A stretch of 64,000 bases of DNA from Ignavibacteria bacterium (GTDB taxonomy: Bacteria > Bacteroidota > Ignavibacteria > Ignavibacteriales > SURF-24): contig JAAXKN010000008.1 in assembly GCA_025612375.1 (NCBI GenBank), positions 92,514 through 156,513 of the forward strand, written 5' to 3'. The notes beneath the pieces are model-generated. The model was not told the DNA's origin, did no database searches, and saw nothing but the letters and a program-made list of their open reading frames with translations. Positions 16,819 to 24,161 of the stretch are shown here, piece after piece. The number at the start of each line of letters is the position of its first letter. Positions within the stretch are counted from its first letter, which is position 1. Position numbers and translations under genes: made by a program.

Positions 16819-17013
16819 ATGAAAGATTACGCCAACTACACAAACTGGAATCCTTCAAAGGGCGACTATATTAAAAGCACCCTCATCGAACAAAGAAATC
16901 TGAAGAAGAAAAGCCGCAGGAAGATAACTTTATTATCCGGCACCTTCATGGGCATTCTTTTACTCATTGCTTTGATAGTTGCTTTAAGTAAAAATACTGC
17001 GCTGTTTGGCTGA
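16819..17013 (+). CDS. 64-residue single-pass membrane protein, third gene of the TIR operon
   Basis: A short cytoplasmic region rich in Tyr, Asn and Lys is followed by a basic stop-transfer stretch (KKKSRRK) and one membrane helix (ITLLSGTFMGILLLIALIVAL), ending in NTALFG. GAGGAC lies ten bases before the ATG. The basic patch before the helix predicts the N terminus inside. Small membrane proteins occur in some defence operons as pores or anchors, but nothing here proves that role. Confidence 0.65.
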   Translation: MKDYANYTNWNPSKGDYIKSTLIEQRNLKKKSRRKITLLSGTFMGILLLIALIVALSKNTALFG

Positions 17014-17116
17014 GAGTATAATATTTTCTTCGCCGGGGAAGAAAATTGGTACTTACTTAACAGAACCTTTCTTATTTTTCGCCGTCTAAATTTTCAGAAG
17101 GAAGAAGGGAATAGGC

Positions 17117-19753
17117 ATGAAAAAATTTACGGTTCTGTTATTGTTCTGTTTTTTGTACCAATCCGGCCTCAGCGCCCTGCCGGGAACACCAAAGCAGGTC
17201 AGGGCTTTTAAGGCAGCCAGAGAAATTGTAATTGACGGATACCTGAACGAACAGATATGGCAGAACCAGGCCATTCAGGATTTTACACAAAAAAATCCTA
17301 AAGAAGGGGAAAAGGCCTCGGAAGTAACTCATGCCTGGATAGCTTACGACGAATCCTATCTTTATATAGCTGCAAAACTTTACGACTCACATCCCGATTC
17401 CATTGTAGGCCGCCTGGCAAGACGTGATAACCAGATAGATTCCGACTGGTTCGGCGTTGGGCTCGACCCCTATCTGGATAAAAGAACAGGCTATTTCTTC
17501 CTCATCAATCCTTCTGAAACCGTCGTCGACGGGGTGTTCTATAACGACAGCTGGCAGGATAACTCCTGGGATGGCGTGTGGTACTATGCCGCAAGAAGAG
17601 ATGACCAGGGCTGGAACGTGGAGATGAAAATTCCTTTTTCACAGCTGAGGTATAAATACTCTGAACAGATGACCTGGGGAATTAACCTCTACAGGAACAT
17701 ACAGCGGAAAAACGAAGAAGACTACTTCCAGATGGTATCTAAAAAGGAAAGCGGCTTCGTTTCCCACTTCCCTGAGCTTATAGGACTTTCGGGAGTGGAA
17801 AAAAAGCAGAGGCTCGAAATCCTCCCCTATGTGGTCTCAAGAGCTCAGTATCTCGTGCACGATGCACAGGACCCCTTCTATAAACAAAACCAGTACAAGG
17901 TTTCTTTGGGAGGCGACATGAAGGTGGGCCTGGGGAGCAACCTTACGCTGGATGCAACATTTAACCCGGACTTCGGTCAGGTGGAAGTGGATCCCGCGGT
18001 AGTTAACCTTAGCGCCTTTGAAACTTTTTATGACGAAAAACGCCCCTTCTTTATAGAGGGATCCAACATATTCAGCTTCGGATCTGGCGGATCAAACAAT
18101 AACTGGGGCTTCAACTGGGGAAACCCGAACCTTTTCTACTCACGCCGGATAGGCCGCACCCCGCAGGGCGAGGCAAATGATAACGACTACTCCGACTTTC
18201 CGAATGAGACAAGAATTATTGGCGCGGCTAAGCTTACGGGCAAAATCGGAAGCGGCTGGTCGGTAGGCGCGGTAAATGCCGTAACACAAAGGACATTTGC
18301 CGAACTGGACTTAGGCGGGGTAAGAACACAGCAGGAAGTTGAACCCCTTACCAACTATACGGCTTTAAGATCTCAGAAGGAATTTAATTCAGGAAACCAG
18401 GCCCTTGGATTTATGTTTACCTCAGTCATGCGCAGCCTTAAGGATGAAGGTCTCAAAGAACGCTTAAGCGATCATTCATATGTGTTCGGGCTGGACGGCT
18501 GGACAATGCTGGATGAGAATAATACATACGTCCTTACAGGCTATATGGCAGGCTCATACGTGCACGGAACAAAAGACTATATGATAAGCATGCAGGAATC
18601 CCCCGTACGCTATATGCAGAGGCCCGACGCAAAGTACGCGGTTCTGGACAGCAATATAAATTCCATGGCGGGCTTTCTGGGCAGGGTAACGCTGAATAAG
18701 CAGAAAGGAAATTTCTATGTAAATGCGGCCTTTGGCGCCGTGTCCCCGGGCTTTGAGGTAAATGACCTCGGCTACCAGTGGAGGGCTGACGTTATAAACT
18801 CACACGTTGTTGTGGGCTACAGGTGGTTTGATCCCGACAATTTTATGTTTAGAAATAAACAGCTCTATGCGGCACACTTCAGAAGCTATAATTTTGACGG
18901 CGATGCCCTTGTATCGGGTTATTTTGTAATGTCAGACCTGCAGTTCCTGAATTACTACGGAATGAATGTGCAGGCCATCTATTTCCAGCGGGGCTATCAC
19001 AACACTCTTACGCGGGGAGGCCCCATTGTAAGTAACCCCGCGGGCTATGAAATAGATCTGAGCGGATCGACAGACAGCAGGAAAAATGTGGTGCTTAACG
19101 TTTCCGGCTCTTATTCGGGCGATGAAATGAAAAGCCTCTACCGCAACGTATCGGCCGATATTGAGTGGAGGCCCGCCACGCAGGCAACCTTCAGCATAGG
19201 TCCTTCTGTAAGCACGGTAAGTGAGAACCTGCAGTGGATAGATAACTTCAGCGACCCCGTGGCCGTAAATACATACGGCACGCGATACGTGTTCGGAAAG
19301 ATGAAGCAGACAACCATTTCAGCCAACATCAGGCTCAACTGGACGTTTACCCCAACGCTCAGCCTGCAGGTGTTCATGCAGCCTTTGATATCAACGGGAA
19401 AATTTACTGATTTCAAGGAGCTCTCGGCCCCAAGATCATTAAGCTACAGAACCTATGAAGCCTCACAGGTAAGCTACGATAAAGAGAATAATCAGTATAC
19501 TGTAAAGCCGGATAAGAATGCCGAGGCATTCACGTTCGATAACCCCGACTTTAACTTTAAGTCCTTAAGGGGCAACGTGGTCCTAAGGTGGGAATTCATG
19601 GCGGGATCGTCATTATACCTCGTATGGACGCAGTCGAAATTAAACGAAGACAACCCGGGCGATATGTCCTTCAGGCGCGACTTTACAAACCTCCTGAATG
19701 CCCAGCCCGACAACATATTCCTCCTCAAGTTCGCCTACTGGCTGAACTACTAA
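17117..19753 (+). CDS. DUF5916 outer-membrane barrel protein with N-terminal CBM9-like domain
   Basis: An 878-residue protein with a signal peptide (FTVLLLFCFLYQSGLSAL). Residues about 30-215 resemble a carbohydrate-binding family 9/DOMON domain (IVIDGYLNEQIW; WIAYDESYLYIAAKLYD). The rest is long beta-strand-rich sequence ending in an aromatic residue (FLLKFAYWLNY), as in outer-membrane barrels. The conserved DUF5916 section FFIEGSNIFSFG and RRIGRTPQG is present. Members are common in Bacteroidota; their ligand is unknown. It stands alone and starts at ATG 17,117. Confidence 0.85.
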   Translation: MKKFTVLLLFCFLYQSGLSALPGTPKQVRAFKAAREIVIDGYLNEQIWQNQAIQDFTQKNPKEGEKASEVTHAWIAYDESYLYIAAKLYDSHPDSIVGRLARRDNQIDSDWFGVGLDPYLDKRTGYFFLINPSETVVDGVFYNDSWQDNSWDGVWYYAARRDDQGWNVEMKIPFSQLRYKYSEQMTWGINLYRNIQRKNEEDYFQMVSKKESGFVSHFPELIGLSGVEKKQRLEILPYVVSRAQYLVHDAQDPFYKQNQYKVSLGGDMKVGLGSNLTLDATFNPDFGQVEVDPAVVNLSAFETFYDEKRPFFIEGSNIFSFGSGGSNNNWGFNWGNPNLFYSRRIGRTPQGEANDNDYSDFPNETRIIGAAKLTGKIGSGWSVGAVNAVTQRTFAELDLGGVRTQQEVEPLTNYTALRSQKEFNSGNQALGFMFTSVMRSLKDEGLKERLSDHSYVFGLDGWTMLDENNTYVLTGYMAGSYVHGTKDYMISMQESPVRYMQRPDAKYAVLDSNINSMAGFLGRVTLNKQKGNFYVNAAFGAVSPGFEVNDLGYQWRADVINSHVVVGYRWFDPDNFMFRNKQLYAAHFRSYNFDGDALVSGYFVMSDLQFLNYYGMNVQAIYFQRGYHNTLTRGGPIVSNPAGYEIDLSGSTDSRKNVVLNVSGSYSGDEMKSLYRNVSADIEWRPATQATFSIGPSVSTVSENLQWIDNFSDPVAVNTYGTRYVFGKMKQTTISANIRLNWTFTPTLSLQVFMQPLISTGKFTDFKELSAPRSLSYRTYEASQVSYDKENNQYTVKPDKNAEAFTFDNPDFNFKSLRGNVVLRWEFMAGSSLYLVWTQSKLNEDNPGDMSFRRDFTNLLNAQPDNIFLLKFAYWLNY

Positions 19754-19772
19754 GAGACAGAGAAATGTGTTT

Positions 19773-19806
19773 AACCGGGAAGGGGTAAGACAGCCTCTTT
19801 CCGGTT
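19773..19806 (+). terminator. probable terminator after the DUF5916 gene
   Basis: A 13-bp stem with two G-U pairs (AACCGGGAAGGGG / CCTCTTTCCGGTT) and an 8-base loop, 19 bases past the stop. The tail is AT-rich (ATAATAAAAT) rather than a true U-run, so efficiency is uncertain. Confidence 0.5.
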
Positions 19807-19878
19807 ATAATAAAATAATCAAAATTCCTTCGCGCGTAAGCTGTTAAGTAAAATGTTTACCTGGCCTTTTCCCCGATA

Positions 19879-20385
19879 TTATTTGCTCATCCCCTTCCAT
19901 CTATTTATCCTGCTTTCAACTTCAGAAGCCGGCAGCCACATACTATTTTCAGCTATAAACTCCAGCTTTTCAGCAGCAGCAGACGGATCCATAATTTTAT
20001 TCTTTACCAGTTCATCCAGTATCCAGATCATTCCTTTTACCTCAATCCCATTCCTCGTAGCAAACGCTCTTAAGGCCCTGTCACTGCTTAATAATATTCC
20101 ATTTTTTATTTGGGTCAGTAAAAATACTGAACAATCGGCATCAGAAAGTGACCTGTTCTCAGAGAGTTCAAATATTTGGGCAACTTCCTCGCCGTTGTAT
20201 GAATAGATATTTATCCTTTTATCCTTGACGTACTTGCCGATTTTTCTTTTTTGCCCTGTATCCTCAATCTCATTAATAACAAAATCACTTGTCCAGAATT
20301 CATAATCCAGCTTTAGGCATAAATCCATCAGTTCAGAATCCAATAAGCTGAAAATTATATTGGCATCTTTAACTATTATTCTCAT
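19879..20385 (-). CDS. PIN-domain protein, probable toxin of a toxin-antitoxin pair
   Basis: A 168-residue PIN-like nuclease. The acidic residues of the fold are visible: Asp in IIVKDANII, Glu in DFVINEIED, Asp in SLSDADCSV and Asp in ILLSSDRAL. Such domains cleave RNA in a metal-dependent way and often act as toxins. The start overlaps the stop of the Xre-ImmA gene by four bases (ATGA), so the two are translationally coupled. One TCAGTA-AAAA-TACTGA palindrome of the 15-kb array lies inside its coding sequence (20,115-20,130). Activity is inferred from fold and context. Confidence 0.82.
   Translation of the reverse strand: MRIIVKDANIIFSLLDSELMDLCLKLDYEFWTSDFVINEIEDTGQKRKIGKYVKDKRINIYSYNGEEVAQIFELSENRSLSDADCSVFLLTQIKNGILLSSDRALRAFATRNGIEVKGMIWILDELVKNKIMDPSAAAEKLEFIAENSMWLPASEVESRINRWKGMSK
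20115..20130. promoter_or_regulatory. sixth copy of the TCAGTA palindrome, inside the PIN gene
   Basis: TCAGTAAAAATACTGA, identical to the core of array sites 3 and 4. It encodes part of the CSVFLLTQ segment, so it must satisfy both coding and, if functional, binding constraints. Confidence 0.45.
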
Positions 20386-21434
20386 AATATCGGATTATGC
20401 TCCAGATCAAATTTATCTATTCCAACATTTGCTAAAACGGCGGCTTTACTTATAGTGATTATGCCTTCAGCAAGTGCTCTGGACAATAGTTTTTTAAACC
20501 TTTTGGGATTTTCCTCTCCTGCATACTTACCGGGTTCATTTTTAGTCCATCCGTGCTTTGAGAATTTTATACATACCTCCTTATATTTGGAGGCAGTTAT
20601 AATCTCCAGCTCATATGCCCGCCTGATTATTGCCTGTAGTGAGATGCCATATTCTTCCTTTATGGCACACAGTTCGTCCAGGCGGAAATAATTTCTTTTC
20701 TGTCCAAATTCCCTGAATAATACTTCCTTTGGAAGCAGCAGCGCACCTGAAAAACTATGGCAAAGCCGTTCTTTTTCTTTTGCATCACCGGATTCAATAT
20801 TTAATAAAATATGGGCCAGCTCATGTGCTGCCGTAAACCTTTTGCGCGTCAGGTCCTGAATATTTTTATTTACAACTATTAAAGAATAATCTTCCGTCCT
20901 TGCTGCAAGGCCGTCAAAAGTCTCAGGAGCATCAGCTTCATAAACTTTTAATTCATTATCCTCAAGCGTTTCAATCAGGTTTGGCATGGAATCTAACCCC
21001 AGCTTCCATTCTTCACGGAGTTTAACTGCAGCAGCTTCTGCATCGGCCAGACTTTTTATTTTAATGTCCTTTAACGGGTTTACAAATTTTTTATCCATAC
21101 CCAGCAAACATTCCAATTCCAGGTATCTTTCCAGATAATCTTTGGCAATTTCCTTGATCGATTTTTCCTCTTTAACCGTCAGTTTAGACTTTTTCCTAAA
21201 CTCAAATTCATTTACCGGAGCATCAATTCTTCTGAAAAAGTAATCAGTTTTAACATTAAGCGCCCTTGACAATGCAATTAAAGTAGTACTATCCGGTTTC
21301 CTCAGGCCCTTCTCGTAATTCTGCAGAGCCTGTTTGGTTACTTTTCTGCCTATTGAAGCTGCCAGATCCTCCAAAGACAGCCCGGCCATTATTCTGGCCG
21401 ATTTCAGACGATTTCCAAATAATTCTTCAAACAT
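20382..21434 (-). CDS. Xre-family regulator fused to ImmA/IrrE metallopeptidase
   Basis: A 350-residue protein. An N-terminal Xre helix-turn-helix (LKSARIMAGLSLEDLAASIG; TKQALQNYEKG) is followed by an ImmA/IrrE-type peptidase domain with the zinc motif HELAH at 204-208. In this family the protease removes a repressor or antitoxin in response to stress. The start is ATG 21,434 with GGGAGGT just before it; a TTG at 21,464 would lie inside the operator. It forms a two-gene unit with the PIN gene. It is probably the antitoxin and autoregulator. Confidence 0.88.
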   Translation of the reverse strand: MFEELFGNRLKSARIMAGLSLEDLAASIGRKVTKQALQNYEKGLRKPDSTTLIALSRALNVKTDYFFRRIDAPVNEFEFRKKSKLTVKEEKSIKEIAKDYLERYLELECLLGMDKKFVNPLKDIKIKSLADAEAAAVKLREEWKLGLDSMPNLIETLEDNELKVYEADAPETFDGLAARTEDYSLIVVNKNIQDLTRKRFTAAHELAHILLNIESGDAKEKERLCHSFSGALLLPKEVLFREFGQKRNYFRLDELCAIKEEYGISLQAIIRRAYELEIITASKYKEVCIKFSKHGWTKNEPGKYAGEENPKRFKKLLSRALAEGIITISKAAVLANVGIDKFDLEHNPIL

Positions 21435-21448
21435 ATAACCTCCCTTAT

Positions 21449-21484
21449 GTTGACAATTTAGCATAAATAGTTGTTTTTGTCAAC
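21449..21484 (-). promoter_or_regulatory. operator/promoter of the Xre-ImmA/PIN pair
   Basis: An inverted repeat GTTGACAA-N20-TTGTCAAC. Read on the minus strand it contains TTGACA, 17 bases, then TAAATT, a plausible promoter. Overlap of dyad and promoter boxes, right before the Xre start, points to autorepression. Confidence 0.65.
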
Positions 21485-21555
21485 ACTCTTTAAATTCCCT
21501 CTCTGAGGAATCCATAACCGGTATCAGTAGGAGAATAAAGCCATATGAAGTAAAA

Positions 21556-21587
21556 CAAAAAGCCCCGAATTAAAAATCCGGGGCTTT
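21556..21587 (-). terminator. rho-independent terminator of galM
   Basis: A 9-bp stem AAAGCCCCG/CGGGGCTTT with an 11-base loop, followed on the minus strand by TTTTTGTTTTA. It lies 46 bases past the galM stop. Confidence 0.88.
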
Positions 21588-21632
21588 CCTGTTCATACTT
21601 TGCCAGATGCTCTGATCATTCTGTTTAACAGC

Positions 21633-22781
21633 TTATTTCACGCTGAAACGGTACATTGTGGTCGACTTGTACTCTTTCCCGGGCTCAAGAATTGTACTTG
21701 GGAATTCAGGATGATTCGGGGAATCGGGGAAGTGCTGCGTCTCAAGACACAACGCGTTGCGGAATCCGTAGGCGCTGCCGCTTTTACCCTTAAGTGTGCC
21801 GTCCAGGAAATTGCCCGAGTAAAACTGAACGCCCGGCTCTGTGGTCAGTACTTCCATAAAACGCCCTGTTGTTGACTCGTAAACCGTTGCCGCTGTTTTT
21901 AACTCGCCGTCATTTGTGGTGCTGAGAACCCAGTTGTGGTCGTAGCCTCTTCCAAACTCCAATTGCTCGTCCTTATCATTTATCCTTTCGCCAACTTTGT
22001 GCGCCGTTGTAAAGTCAAAAGGAGTATTTTTTACTTCCTTAAGCTCACCAGTCGGTATAAGTCCCTTGTTTACAGGAGTAAATTTGTCTGCATTTATCAT
22101 CAGCTCATGATCCAGGATGTCGCCCGAGCCCTCGCCCTTCAGATTGAAATAGGAATGGTTTGTAAGGTTTACGGGAGTTGCCTTGTCTGTAGTTGCAAGG
22201 TATTCTACCTTAAGTGCGTTGTCATCCGTAAGAGAGTAAGTTACAGTAACATCCAGGTTTCCCGGGTAGTGCTCCTCACCGTCACGGCTTAAATAGTGAA
22301 GCTTTAACTGCGGAACGTTGTTCTGAACGGACGCCTCGGCCTGCCAGACAACCTTGTCGAAGCCTTTAATTCCGCCGTGAAGAGAGCACGGTATACCGCC
22401 CGGAGTGTTGTTAATTGCAAGCTTGTATTCTTCTGTCCCAATCTTAAAAGTCCCGTATGCAATGCGGTTGCCGTAGCGCCCGATGATTGCGCCGAAATAC
22501 GGGCAATTCTTTATGTATTCATCCTGCGTGTACCCCTCAATGGAGTTAAAACCAAGCACAACGTCTGAAAAGTTATTATTATTGTCCGGCACAACAAGCC
22601 TTACAACTATGCCCCCGTAATTCGTGATATCGGCTTTCATACCCTTGCTGTTGCTTAAAGTGTATAAGGAAACATTCACTCCATCAGGAGTTTTTCCGAA
22701 AGGACTTTCGCTTGTTGTCTGCGCCAGGCAGACGGCAGATAAGATAAAGAAAGTAAATATGGAAAGTATCAGTTTTGACAT
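21633..22781 (-). CDS. galM: aldose 1-epimerase (mutarotase), exported
   Basis: A 382-residue galactose mutarotase that interconverts alpha and beta anomers of aldoses. The family motifs are present: NRIAYGTF, HGGIKGFDKVVW, NLTNHSYFNL, FGRGYDHNWVL and FYSGNFLDG. The His in HGG/NHSYFN and the late Glu in TEPGVQFYSG are as expected. Unlike most cytoplasmic GalM, it has a signal peptide (LILSIFTFFILSAVCLAQ), so it should act in the periplasm, as in several Bacteroidota. It is a single-gene unit with its own terminator. Confidence 0.94.
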   Translation of the reverse strand: MSKLILSIFTFFILSAVCLAQTTSESPFGKTPDGVNVSLYTLSNSKGMKADITNYGGIVVRLVVPDNNNNFSDVVLGFNSIEGYTQDEYIKNCPYFGAIIGRYGNRIAYGTFKIGTEEYKLAINNTPGGIPCSLHGGIKGFDKVVWQAEASVQNNVPQLKLHYLSRDGEEHYPGNLDVTVTYSLTDDNALKVEYLATTDKATPVNLTNHSYFNLKGEGSGDILDHELMINADKFTPVNKGLIPTGELKEVKNTPFDFTTAHKVGERINDKDEQLEFGRGYDHNWVLSTTNDGELKTAATVYESTTGRFMEVLTTEPGVQFYSGNFLDGTLKGKSGSAYGFRNALCLETQHFPDSPNHPEFPSTILEPGKEYKSTTMYRFSVK

Positions 22782-23033
22782 GTAATACCCCTAATTATGT
22801 ATTTATAATTGAAAAAGGATTTACTGACTGACTACACCAATTCCGGAACAGAATCTTTTATACGACAAATTTAATTTTGTAAATATTTTTTTGATAAGCA
22901 ACTCTTGAGAATAGCTTTATTTTCTTTAAATTGCGCCCTCAAATTCTGTTTTATTTCTCGTGTTTTTGATATATTGTTGCAATATTGCGAAAGAAAGTGA
23001 ATGTAAGATTTTTAGAACTTTGCCCCGGATTTT

Positions 23034-24161
23034 ATGAGCATAAAAATATTTCATACTGCAGATATCCATATAGGCCTCAGGTTCTCCGGCAGGGATTACC
23101 CGCAGGACTTAAAGGAACGCCTCGTAGAGGAGCCGCTGGAAACACTCAAAAGAATGGTCCAAACGGCTAACGGGAGGAAGTGCGACCTGTTCGTAATTGC
23201 TGGCGATATGTTCGACAGGACAAACATTGCCAAAACTGAAGTGAGGAAAGCTGCCCAGGCATTAAATGAATTCCAGGGCACTGCGGTCTGTGTGCTCCCC
23301 GGAAACCACGACTTTATTGAGGATGATCCGGAATCTATCTGGACCGCATTCCGCGAGAAAATGAGTGAACACCTATTGATATTTCTTGAAAGGCCGGAAC
23401 CTGTTAGCATTAAAATAGGGGAAAGGGACGCCATCTTCTATCCCGGAGCCTGCCGCACAAAGCACTCCTCTGAAAACATGATCGGATGGATCAAAGAGGC
23501 TGAAAAGAAAAAAGAGGCTCTCCATATAGCTGTTGCCCACGGCAGCGTTGAAGGGGTTTCACCCGATATGGGGCAGAACTATTTCCCTATGACCGTTGAT
23601 GAGATGAGGCAGAGCGGAGTAAATTTCTTTCTCCTCGGGCATACACACATTCAGTTCCCAAAGTCAGGCGGAAGCATGAACCCTGTCTTCTTTATGCCTT
23701 CAACCCCTTGCCCCGACGGCTTCGACTGCATGCACGAAGGCTACGCATGGATAATTGAGGCGATGGACGACAATTCCTTAAAGTATGAATCCATAAGAAC
23801 CGGCACATATACATTTAAGACGTGGGAAAAAAAAGTTTATTCACTCCAGGACCTGGAAAGGCTTAAAAGTGAAATTCTGACGCTTCCAAAAGAAACTACA
23901 CTCATGAAGCTTAAGATGACCGGGCGCTTAAATAACACAGAGCTCGAAATGCTCCCTGATTTTATTAACGGAATAAAGGAAAGCCTTGCCTACCTGGAGG
24001 CGGATACGCAGGACGTCATTCTTAACATAGATAAAGATTATATAGAAAAAAGCTTTTCTTCCGATTCTCTTCCTTACCGCCTGCTGAGCAAAATTGAAAA
24101 CAGCCAAAACGAACTTGCCCTCCAGCTTGCATTCGGACTCATAGAGGAGGCAAAGAAATGA
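23034..24161 (+). CDS. SbcD/Mre11-like DNA repair exonuclease
   Basis: A 375-residue metallophosphoesterase of the Mre11/SbcD/YhaO group. The metal-binding motifs occur in order: HTADIHIG (7-14), IAGDMFDR, LPGNHDF and LLGHTHIQ. It should process double-strand breaks or hairpins together with the ATPase encoded next, whose start overlaps this stop by four bases. Shorter than E. coli SbcD and more like the YhaO branch. Start ATG 23,034. Confidence 0.9.
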   Translation: MSIKIFHTADIHIGLRFSGRDYPQDLKERLVEEPLETLKRMVQTANGRKCDLFVIAGDMFDRTNIAKTEVRKAAQALNEFQGTAVCVLPGNHDFIEDDPESIWTAFREKMSEHLLIFLERPEPVSIKIGERDAIFYPGACRTKHSSENMIGWIKEAEKKKEALHIAVAHGSVEGVSPDMGQNYFPMTVDEMRQSGVNFFLLGHTHIQFPKSGGSMNPVFFMPSTPCPDGFDCMHEGYAWIIEAMDDNSLKYESIRTGTYTFKTWEKKVYSLQDLERLKSEILTLPKETTLMKLKMTGRLNNTELEMLPDFINGIKESLAYLEADTQDVILNIDKDYIEKSFSSDSLPYRLLSKIENSQNELALQLAFGLIEEAKK

